Part shown: positions 11,097 to 18,071 of the stretch, piece after piece | Numbering within the stretch: the stretch's first letter is position 1 | Layout: each line of letters opens with the position of its first letter | NCBI GenBank assembly: GCA_024181965.1 | Contig: BQXS01009722.1 | Location: 7,344-31,013 of the forward strand | Reading direction: 5' to 3' | DNA: 23,670 nt | Source: Aduncisulcus paluster | Taxonomy: Eukaryota > Fornicata | Notes under the pieces: model-generated | Told to the model about the DNA's origin: nothing | Databases searched by the model: none | What the model saw: only the letters and a program-made list of their open reading frames with translations | Position numbers and translations under genes: made by a program

Positions 11097-11305
11097 GGCA
11101 ATTTCTCTTGAACGTGTCTATCTCTTCTCAGCGGAAAGATATTTTATTAGACAAGTAAAAAAATATAAATCATAACGAATGATTATTATAAGTTGGCAGA
11201 ATTGTCATGGAAGATGTTTTAATCTAGAGATGATTCTTTCTCTGAACACCTTCCAAAATCATCAATACTTTTCTTATTAATAATTAAAAATGAACACTTT
11301 CTTAC
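11014..11305. repeat. Left copy of a ~292-nt sequence flanking the scaffold gap
   Basis: This segment covers the transposase start, the spacer and the first 16 nt of the phospholipase-like CDS. It recurs at 11326-11618 in the same orientation. The only difference I see is an A run after GACAAGT (7 A here, 8 A in the other copy). It stops exactly at the Ns, as expected for overlapping contig ends. Confidence 0.93.
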
Positions 11306-11325
11306 NNNNNNNNNNNNNNNNNNNN
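11306..11325. other. Assembly gap (20 Ns)
   Basis: Run of 20 Ns between two same-orientation copies of one sequence. The true gap size is probably negative (an overlap), not 20 nt of unknown sequence. Confidence 0.97.
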
Positions 11326-11618
11326 GATGTAATTAAATAACCTTTTTTTCCGTGGATATGAATATTTTTTTTCATCATTTCACCAAAAAAGGTTATTCCC
11401 CAAATCAAGGCAATTTCTCTTGAACGTGTCTATCTCTTCTCAGCGGAAAGATATTTTATTAGACAAGTAAAAAAAATATAAATCATAACGAATGATTATT
11501 ATAAGTTGGCAGAATTGTCATGGAAGATGTTTTAATCTAGAGATGATTCTTTCTCTGAACACCTTCCAAAATCATCAATACTTTTCTTATTAATAATTAA
11601 AAATGAACACTTTCTTAC
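11326..11618. repeat. Right copy of the gap-flanking sequence, including a partial copy of the transposase start
   Basis: 293 nt, identical to 11014-11305 apart from one extra A in a homopolymer. Positions ~11326-11408 repeat the first ~27 codons of the minus-strand transposase without the rest. This is not an independent gene. The last 16 nt are the beginning of the phospholipase-like CDS at 11603. Confidence 0.93.
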
Positions 11619-12451
11619 GTTACACAATATTTTTATCGGCGGTTTTTTTCATGAGCGTTTATTCTTGGGGACCGATTACCCATCAAGCACTCACATACTG
11701 GTTAGCTGGCAATAGTGATGTTCCTTTTGATCCTAATGATCCAGAACTTCTTATTGGAGCCGCTCTTCCTGATGCTTTGAAGCTTCTCAACTCTAATTTC
11801 CACACATTTGATTTTGCTTTTTGTCTTTATAATATTACTCAGATTCACCCAGCTTATGATGTATATCCTGCTTGGAGCTTATCAGCTGGTTATTTACTTC
11901 ACATTGCTGAGGATTATATTGCTCACAAGTCTTCTGATCCCACTGGGTTCCTTCCACGAGACACCAGTGAGGATGATCACGAATCAGAGCTTGCTGTGGG
12001 ATCATATGTCCTCGATGGGAGTGAGTATATCCAAGACATTGGAGATTATTCGTTTGCCATCAAGAAAGTTGATCGCATGTCAAGTGATCTCTACGATTTC
12101 ATCGCCTATGCTTCAAAGCTTTGTCTCAATTTCCCCATCACGGCTGACAATGTTCTTGACACTTTGGTGGAATTTAGTGCTGTTCAAGCTGGTTGGTTGG
12201 TTGGAGCTTCTACTTTAACTGTTGATCAGGCTTACACTGCTATTTTGCCACCTCTCGAGAGTGATAAGTGCGGATCCAGTAACGATTGGTATAAAACTAA
12301 GCAGAATTTAGACAACAATTTGGAAAATGCAGCGTATCTTGCCTACACGGTGTATGATACCTTCAGAAGTCAGCCAAATGTTACAACCGCTGAGAGTTAC
12401 ATGGATTCAGAGGCAGATATTGTCATGAATGATTATGTTTGTGCCGTTTAG
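11603..12451 (+). CDS. Secreted zinc-dependent phospholipase C / S1-P1 nuclease-fold protein
   Basis: 282 residues, stop TAG. Residues 1-21 form a signal peptide (hydrophobic core YTIFLSAVFFMSVYS), and predicted cleavage leaves Trp22 as the mature N-terminus. In this fold the N-terminal Trp is itself a zinc ligand. Other candidate ligands appear in the usual order: H27 in SWGPITHQ, D57 in GAALPDA, H67, then H100-D104-H108 in GYLLHIAEDYIAHKSSDP, and H126/E129 in DDHESELA. The whole ligand set of a three-zinc site therefore seems present, and the protein should be exported or lysosomal. Phospholipase versus nuclease or another phosphoester hydrolase cannot be settled by eye; the GYLLHIAED and PD blocks are closer to the Zn-PLC type. 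The start lies 3' of an AT-rich leader (TTAATAATTAAAA) and is repeated before the gap. It is divergent from the transposase. Confidence 0.75.
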   Translation: MNTFLRYTIFLSAVFFMSVYSWGPITHQALTYWLAGNSDVPFDPNDPELLIGAALPDALKLLNSNFHTFDFAFCLYNITQIHPAYDVYPAWSLSAGYLLHIAEDYIAHKSSDPTGFLPRDTSEDDHESELAVGSYVLDGSEYIQDIGDYSFAIKKVDRMSSDLYDFIAYASKLCLNFPITADNVLDTLVEFSAVQAGWLVGASTLTVDQAYTAILPPLESDKCGSSNDWYKTKQNLDNNLENAAYLAYTVYDTFRSQPNVTTAESYMDSEADIVMNDYVCAV

Positions 12452-12612
12452 TATTTTTAATTTTGTTTATCGCTTTTAATTGGATTTATATAAATAAATG
12501 TTTGATTTTTTATTTCTTTTTCGACATCAATGAATATTATGAATATTGTAATAATATTGTTGCATATGATTAAAATTTTATATTGACCATTGATTTCCTT
12601 TCTATTTAGCCT

Positions 12613-12633
12613 CTCCGATCGGAGTTCAAACTC
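12613..12633. repeat. Two overlapping palindromes upstream of the TMEM128-like gene
   Basis: CTCCGATCGGAG at 12613-12624 is a perfect 12-nt palindrome. It overlaps GAGTTCAAACTC at 12622-12633, which has 5-nt arms around CA. They are GC-richer than the surroundings and lie ~95-115 nt before the ATG at 12728. This could be a binding site; function is unknown. Confidence 0.5.
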
Positions 12634-12727
12634 GAATAAATCGATCTCGCTCTGAAGGGCCGTTTTTCTTTCTGTTTCAAACCACAAAAAGATATTTAAC
12701 CAGAAGAAATAATAATTAAATTGCAAT

Positions 12728-13351
12728 ATGTCAGCTGACCAATCATTTGATGATGGATTTCACTCTGAAGATCACACAGTATCAAATGCTGCTTCAAGAT
12801 TCATGGAATCTGAGCTTGCAAATGCAAAAATTCGTGAAGGAGTTGAACTTATTGAGCAACAATCTGGTATTTTATCGCTGTTAGAAGATATTCTATTTAT
12901 TTCACTCTTCCTTATCGTCAGTTATGCTAGCGAGTTCCCTAAAAAGGTAATTTATTCAGAAATTCCAAAAAATAGATATTTATATGTTGGTTTATTCTTT
13001 GTTTGCGTTGCTGTTGTCTGTAATATTATTTTTACAGTTATGAATTGTCTCAAACCCAAGAAAGTTGCCCAGCTCAAATCCTCTCTTTCAACGGGGACTA
13101 AAAAGATTAAATCTGATGAACCACTCCCATTGACCGCCATGATTGCCACGGCTTCATTTATATTGGCCCTTATTTTATTCTGTCCTGGTTTGTGGCCCTT
13201 CTACCAAGGTTGGACCTTAGTGATTCTTGTTCTTTGTGTTCTATTCTTAATTGGAGTTATATCTATTATGAGTGACATCGGAGGATGGATCCAGAAACAA
13301 AAGATGAAGAAGGTCACCGAAAGTGAAATTCCCGAGGCAAAATCCATGTAA
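12728..13351 (+). CDS. Four-helix membrane protein, TMEM128-like
   Basis: 207 residues, stop TAA. Four hydrophobic segments are visible at about 48-68, 84-106, 135-153 and 161-182, with a charged N-terminal region (1-45) and a Lys/Glu C-tail. The third segment, ATASFILALILFCPGLWPFY (140-159), closely resembles the ATASF...LWPxW block of animal TMEM128, and the spacing of the other helices fits. TMEM128 is a small four-helix membrane protein of poorly known function, reported to be ER-associated. A loop of ~28 residues rich in Lys and Ser joins helices 2 and 3. There is no signal peptide. The start follows an AT-rich leader (TTAAATTGCAAT). If the TMEM128 match is wrong, it is a four-helix membrane protein of unknown role. 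Confidence 0.6.
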   Translation: MSADQSFDDGFHSEDHTVSNAASRFMESELANAKIREGVELIEQQSGILSLLEDILFISLFLIVSYASEFPKKVIYSEIPKNRYLYVGLFFVCVAVVCNIIFTVMNCLKPKKVAQLKSSLSTGTKKIKSDEPLPLTAMIATASFILALILFCPGLWPFYQGWTLVILVLCVLFLIGVISIMSDIGGWIQKQKMKKVTESEIPEAKSM

Positions 13352-13974
13352 TTTCTCTCGGATGGAAGCAATTAATCTGTTTATGGTGTGAAAATATTAT
13401 TCTTTAATACTGTATTGTGTAGTTTAAAGATCTTTCCCCACATCTCAACTTGAGAATGGTATGAATAGTTTATCTGTTGTCAATATTATTATATCATTGC
13501 AATGTATATGGATGGTTGTCAGGCGATACGGCCAAACCTGAATTATATAGATATATATTGTTATCACCACTGTCCTTCCCAACTTGGGAACTTGAAGTTA
13601 TTCTCGTATGTTCTGCCTAGGAATCACTTGTTGATCTCTTCATCTTTGTCATTCAATTCATCAGTGAATGGGAATGAACATATAATAAATTTTTTGTGTA
13701 TGAAATCAAATTTATCTGCAGTTTCAAACTCAAAGGCTTTGAAGTTCAAAAATATCTCAACCTCCATAAATACTAAGAATTTACAATGAAAAATAACATT
13801 TTTCAAAAAATAATATCCTTTAATATCCAATACTTACATTTAAAATTGTCTGACTATAAGTAAAAAATGAGGATGTATTGTCTTGGCGTTTTCTCTCGTA
13901 TAAAATTACCAATTATACATTTTACAAAAAATTTATTTATTATTCATTTTTTTACGTGAAAATCTGAAAAAAAT
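13352..13974. other. Intergenic spacer with odd-centred palindromes, no gene seen
   Basis: 623 nt between the TMEM128-like and PARP genes. Two hairpin-like palindromes with a one-base centre are present: TTCCCAA-C-TTGGGAA (13576-13590) and TTTGAA-G-TTCAAA (13738-13750). A 95-codon plus-strand ORF (13502-13789) has no recognisable content. The last ~60 nt before the PARP start are very AT-rich, as upstream of other genes here. Confidence 0.5.
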
Positions 13975-16900
13975 ATGAGTAGTAAGTTATCCCAATCCCT
14001 TATGGGATTCAAGTCAGTCCTCCTACAATATTTTTCGAGGTGTAAAGAAAATATTTTGTATAAGGCAACCTCTGCAAATGATGTATTTGTGTTTTTGAAT
14101 AATTTGAAAACAATCTTTGAGAGTATCGTTCCACCTACAGCTTTCGAGACTCTTTCTGCAGAATCTTCTCTTGAAAGTAGCCCAATTCTTGAAATTATTC
14201 GAATCTCTTCGGATATTCGGAATTACTTATCTCTTGGTTATTTTTTCCTCTCAAAAGTTCGTGCACTGAAGCACGAAAGCCATCGTTTGGCCTCTGAATT
14301 CATGTCCATAAAGGAGTATGATTTCGATCAAGATACAATCGTGTCTCCCCATCCAATTTGCCATCTTCCCGCCTATATAAGCCGGATTGTTGAGTATTTT
14401 CAATATGCTCCTATTCTTCAATGGGCTCACGAAAAATGTGAATTCACTTCTTTATTGTTTGAATTGCATTATAACCCTCCAAAAGAGTATAAAACTCAAT
14501 CATTTCAATTTAGAGCCCAGAAAGACAAAGCCAAACGACAGTTTCTAGATCGTCACTTCAACAGATTGCCTCTTATCCCTCTTTGTGACTGTTTTAAGGC
14601 GACATTCTCCTGCAAATCCCCCAGACTCACAGGTGAAATATTCCATCTTGTTGATTCCATTGATATTCCGACCAAATCGACTTCATCTGTGATGGATTTT
14701 CTTGACCTGTTATTCTCCTTCTCTTCAACCGCCGAACCCACCCATGGACTCCCACTGTGTGTATTTATGCAACGACCCGTGTGTTGTATGATTAAAGACA
14801 CGCCTATACTTGCCAGTAGGCTTCGTAAGACTTCTCGAGGTGATTTTGATGCTGTTAAAATGATGGAATTCACTGCTCTCATGCCTAAGACGAGCTCACT
14901 ATCCGATATATTTGTTTCAACGTACAATTCTGCATCTTCTAAACCTTTTAATTGTAGTCTTTCATTCAGTGGTGGTATTTTGGCATCTTATGCTGCTTCC
15001 TTGCTTGCTCGTGGTAATATTACACCTATGGTGACACCTAAATTGATTGAAGTTCTCAAATTATCTCCTTCTGATGTGTCTGATTGTACAAATCCAATTA
15101 ACTTTTACTCTCCTTGTCACATTCGTCAGTGTTCTTATCATGGCATTGTTACCAATGTTAGCGAGTCCATCCTTGATGTTTTTAAGGAATTCTTCGAAGA
15201 AGATGATGAAGAAGATGAAGAAGAAGACGAATATTCGTCCTCTTCATCTTCGTGCTCATCCAAGAGTGACCATTCTTCGAAAAAAGATTATTCCTCCCCC
15301 TCTCTTCATAAAAACTTAAATGATTCCAGTCCTGAAAGCTTTGTTGGCTATAACGAATTTCACAATGCGACGAAGGATATTTTTATTTTCTCCATTGGAC
15401 TATCCTCTCCTAAATCTTCCAGAAGTAGAAGAGGTTTCTCCGAGGTTGCTTCAAGTTCTTACTTTGAGCTTTTCTCTGGGTCTGGGAGCAAAAGTTCTTC
15501 ATGTCTTGGTCGAAATGACAATGTTTCTCTTTGGGATGCATTCTGGAAACGTTCCATTGGTGCCGAGGAACGTCTGAAGAAATGCACATTACCTGTTGAC
15601 TTTGCAAGGATCATTTCCGATGTTTGTTTTGACCCATCAAGCCTTGGCCGTCTCAATGCTGCTCTTATTGATATTCCTTCACTTTATGACCCTTCTGCAC
15701 TCCTCCACAAATGCTCAAAATCATTTGCTTCCATCCATCGAAGTCTTGGCATTCGTGACAAGTCCAGTCTTGACACTGATTTGTCATTTTATTTCTCCTT
15801 GAACAAGACATTTGGCTGGATGTCTCAGAAGAAGCTTGATCCATTCTCTTTCGAGCTCATGTATTCCAGTTCCACAGATGACGACATGACCACTGATGCC
15901 TTTGAGGATGTGGATGAATGTTCATGCTCTGATGATTCTTCTCCTTCTTCATCTGAGGAACCTTCATTGCCTCATTCTGCTTCGGGAATGATGGGAGCTT
16001 ATTCATCAACTTCAATGATACATTCTGATTCATTTCCTTCACCTTCAAAAAGCGATGCCTATGTTTCATCTCTCAGAGAAAAGTTAAAAGGAATGAGCCC
16101 AAGCCAGCGCATTGATTTTCTCAAATCGATAAAAATGGAACAAGAATTGGAAATCACAAAGTTGAAAAACCAAAAGTTTGCTGTTGATAAAGAAGCGTCA
16201 CACCTAAAGGCCGAGAAAGACAAAATCAGCGATGATGTGAAAGCTTTCAGAGAGTTGGTCCGAAAAGAGAAGATGGCTTGTAAAAGAGCTGAAGATGAGT
16301 TCTATGACCACTGTAAAAAGTTGAGAGAAAGCCGTGAGGAGAAAGAACACGATCAGAAATCCCAGGCAGAAGGCTTTAAAAAATCCCTTCAGGAAACGGA
16401 GAAAGAGAAACGTAGGAAAGAGAAGGCCCGTCAAGCAGCTCTAAGAGAAGAAAGGCGTCTTTTGAAGGAAAAAAAGGAAGCAGACGATGATATCCAGGCC
16501 CAATCTTCCAGAATCACACGTGTCAGAAAATCCAGGGAAAAAGATGAAGAAGATATTGAAAAGCGTCAAAAAGAACTTGATGAATTGGAAACTAAAAAGC
16601 AGATTGCTGACAAAGGAAAAGATATCCTTGACATTGAAAAGGACCAAGAAGAGCAGAAAAGATTGACTCGGTTACGTCTGTTTTATGCTTCTTCTGCCTG
16701 GTACCCTTCTGATTGGTGCGTGTATCGTGGCATCTGTTCTTCTGATTCCGCTAAGCAGCCTGTCTTGGTTCCCTTGAAATGTCTGGATACTTTCCAAGCC
16801 TTTGTCGATGACACTTGCATCACAAAATATCTCGGCTCTGGTCGTGATGTGGTCAAGACTGAAAAATACAATTATCTCGAAGTTCACAAAGCTTACCGAA

Positions 16901-17553
16901 TCGAGAATCCTGCCCTTTGGCACAAGTATTACCTTTACCGTCAGTCTATCATCGACCAATACAAATCGATCGACGACAAATTCACTCCACTCGATGCAGC
17001 TACGGATAAAACGAAATTGGCAAAGATAATCCTTCCCAACAAACATGATCCTGCATGCCTTCCCATTGATATGTCCAAGCTGTCCGAATGTAAACTATCT
17101 CCAAAGGATATTGATACCAAAATGCCTGCAGACTACCACTCTCCGGATTTGAGTGCATTTGTCAATGAGAAACTTCTATTCCATGGGACTAAAGCGAGGT
17201 TTGTGGATGCTATTATGAGATGTGGTGCAGATTTTCGTCTTGCAGCCAATGGTATGTATGGACATGGAACATACTGTGCCGAAAATTCGAGCAAAAGTGA
17301 CCAATACTGTGTATGTGGTGATGATAAACTTTACCCGATGTTTATTACTCGTGTTGTTATGGGTCCATGTCCTTACAAATCCCCAACGACTTGTAATGGA
17401 AGGATCAAACCTCCTCCAATTCCTGGAACTGATCTATTGTACACATCAATTCATGGAAGATTTAGAGAGTGGTCTCAGCATGAATTCGTTGTGTATGAGC
17501 TAAGTTGCTTCTACCCTCAGTATTTGATGTGGTACAAACGAGTCCAGAAATAA
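13975..17553 (+). CDS. PARP-family ADP-ribosyltransferase with coiled coil
   Basis: 1192 residues, stop TAA, no intron. PARPs transfer ADP-ribose from NAD+ to proteins or nucleic acids. The C-terminal ~280 residues hold the catalytic region: RIENPALWHKYYLYRQ (a segment found before PARP/tankyrase-type domains), then KLLFHGT (H1070), MYGHGTYCAENSSKSDQY (Y1100) and HEFVVYELS (E1170). The H-Y-E triad is thus intact, which is compatible with chain elongation, although triad alone does not prove poly- over mono-transfer. Residues ~700-900 are a long charged coiled coil. An acidic run lies at ~408-421, followed by Ser-rich sequence and another Asp/Ser-rich patch at ~640-670. Residues 1-400 and ~470-630 match nothing I recognise. 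No BRCT, WGR, zinc finger or macrodomain is visible. It may act as a damage or stress sensor, but localisation is not shown by the sequence. Confidence 0.92.
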   Translation: MSSKLSQSLMGFKSVLLQYFSRCKENILYKATSANDVFVFLNNLKTIFESIVPPTAFETLSAESSLESSPILEIIRISSDIRNYLSLGYFFLSKVRALKHESHRLASEFMSIKEYDFDQDTIVSPHPICHLPAYISRIVEYFQYAPILQWAHEKCEFTSLLFELHYNPPKEYKTQSFQFRAQKDKAKRQFLDRHFNRLPLIPLCDCFKATFSCKSPRLTGEIFHLVDSIDIPTKSTSSVMDFLDLLFSFSSTAEPTHGLPLCVFMQRPVCCMIKDTPILASRLRKTSRGDFDAVKMMEFTALMPKTSSLSDIFVSTYNSASSKPFNCSLSFSGGILASYAASLLARGNITPMVTPKLIEVLKLSPSDVSDCTNPINFYSPCHIRQCSYHGIVTNVSESILDVFKEFFEEDDEEDEEEDEYSSSSSSCSSKSDHSSKKDYSSPSLHKNLNDSSPESFVGYNEFHNATKDIFIFSIGLSSPKSSRSRRGFSEVASSSYFELFSGSGSKSSSCLGRNDNVSLWDAFWKRSIGAEERLKKCTLPVDFARIISDVCFDPSSLGRLNAALIDIPSLYDPSALLHKCSKSFASIHRSLGIRDKSSLDTDLSFYFSLNKTFGWMSQKKLDPFSFELMYSSSTDDDMTTDAFEDVDECSCSDDSSPSSSEEPSLPHSASGMMGAYSSTSMIHSDSFPSPSKSDAYVSSLREKLKGMSPSQRIDFLKSIKMEQELEITKLKNQKFAVDKEASHLKAEKDKISDDVKAFRELVRKEKMACKRAEDEFYDHCKKLRESREEKEHDQKSQAEGFKKSLQETEKEKRRKEKARQAALREERRLLKEKKEADDDIQAQSSRITRVRKSREKDEEDIEKRQKELDELETKKQIADKGKDILDIEKDQEEQKRLTRLRLFYASSAWYPSDWCVYRGICSSDSAKQPVLVPLKCLDTFQAFVDDTCITKYLGSGRDVVKTEKYNYLEVHKAYRIENPALWHKYYLYRQSIIDQYKSIDDKFTPLDAATDKTKLAKIILPNKHDPACLPIDMSKLSECKLSPKDIDTKMPADYHSPDLSAFVNEKLLFHGTKARFVDAIMRCGADFRLAANGMYGHGTYCAENSSKSDQYCVCGDDKLYPMFITRVVMGPCPYKSPTTCNGRIKPPPIPGTDLLYTSIHGRFREWSQHEFVVYELSCFYPQYLMWYKRVQK

Positions 17554-18071
17554 ATGTTCTAAGATAAAGGTGTGGGGGGGGAGAAAAAAACGAACCGAAT
17601 GCAATGAAGGAATGAATTAGCTTATAGTAAAAAATTGCAATCCAATATGTGAACTTCACATTGTGAACAAAACGCCGGACTTTGGAAACGAATTTATATC
17701 AGGAGTGGAATGACAAGGCTAGTTTCCAATATATATTAAAAAATTAAAATATCATATTCATTTATTAATATATTATGTGATATTACTTTCAATTCTTGTT
17801 TAGTATGGTTTCGGTGTTTTCTCCTCAGCTCTTCTCGCTTTGAATATATCTCAGAAATATATGTATGTCAGAAATCCAATATCATACGCATTATTATATA
17901 TTTTATCCATTATTATTCAATATTACTCACTCGTTGTATTATTTTGTTCTTGTCCTCATTTCCTCCTTGAAACTCACTTCATGTTCGATGATTGTGGTGA
18001 CATTCTTTGTTAAAATTATCATATTATTTTTATTATTGTTCGTGTTCTCATCATAGACATTTTAGAACACA
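17554..18071. other. Intergenic spacer upstream of the repeat-kinase gene
   Basis: 518 nt. It starts with an 8-G run (17574-17581) next to an A run, a likely place for sequencing error. A 15-nt odd-centred palindrome ATGTGAA-C-TTCACAT lies at 17647-17661, about 95 nt after the PARP stop. The rest is T-rich. A 63-codon hydrophobic ORF (17865-18056) stops before the next gene and is probably chance. Confidence 0.5.

Noticed and set aside
8389-11290. Terminal inverted repeats of the MULE-like element
   Set aside because: Compared both flanks by eye; only short matches such as ATTCCCC were found, no more than expected by chance.
11014-11618. The gap-flanking copies as terminal repeats or a true tandem duplication
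   Set aside because: Same orientation, almost perfect identity and boundaries exactly at the Ns fit an unmerged contig overlap better.
12602-12650. tRNA-like T-arm (GTTCAAAC) in the spacer
   Set aside because: No matching acceptor, D or anticodon stems could be drawn around it.
12457-12726. 89-codon minus-strand ORF upstream of the TMEM128-like gene
   Set aside because: AT-driven composition and no motif; it covers the likely promoter.
13502-13789. 95-codon plus-strand ORF in the spacer before PARP
   Set aside because: No family resemblance, composition like the AT-rich spacer, and it contains a palindrome.
17574-17581. 8-G run after the PARP gene
   Set aside because: A homopolymer in a 3' spacer with no sign of function; at most a place to suspect sequencing error.
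17865-18056. 63-codon hydrophobic ORF just before the repeat-kinase gene, as a signal or anchor exon
   Set aside because: It stops 15 nt before the next ATG, shows no clear splice site into exon 2, and hydrophobic reads are expected in T-rich DNA.
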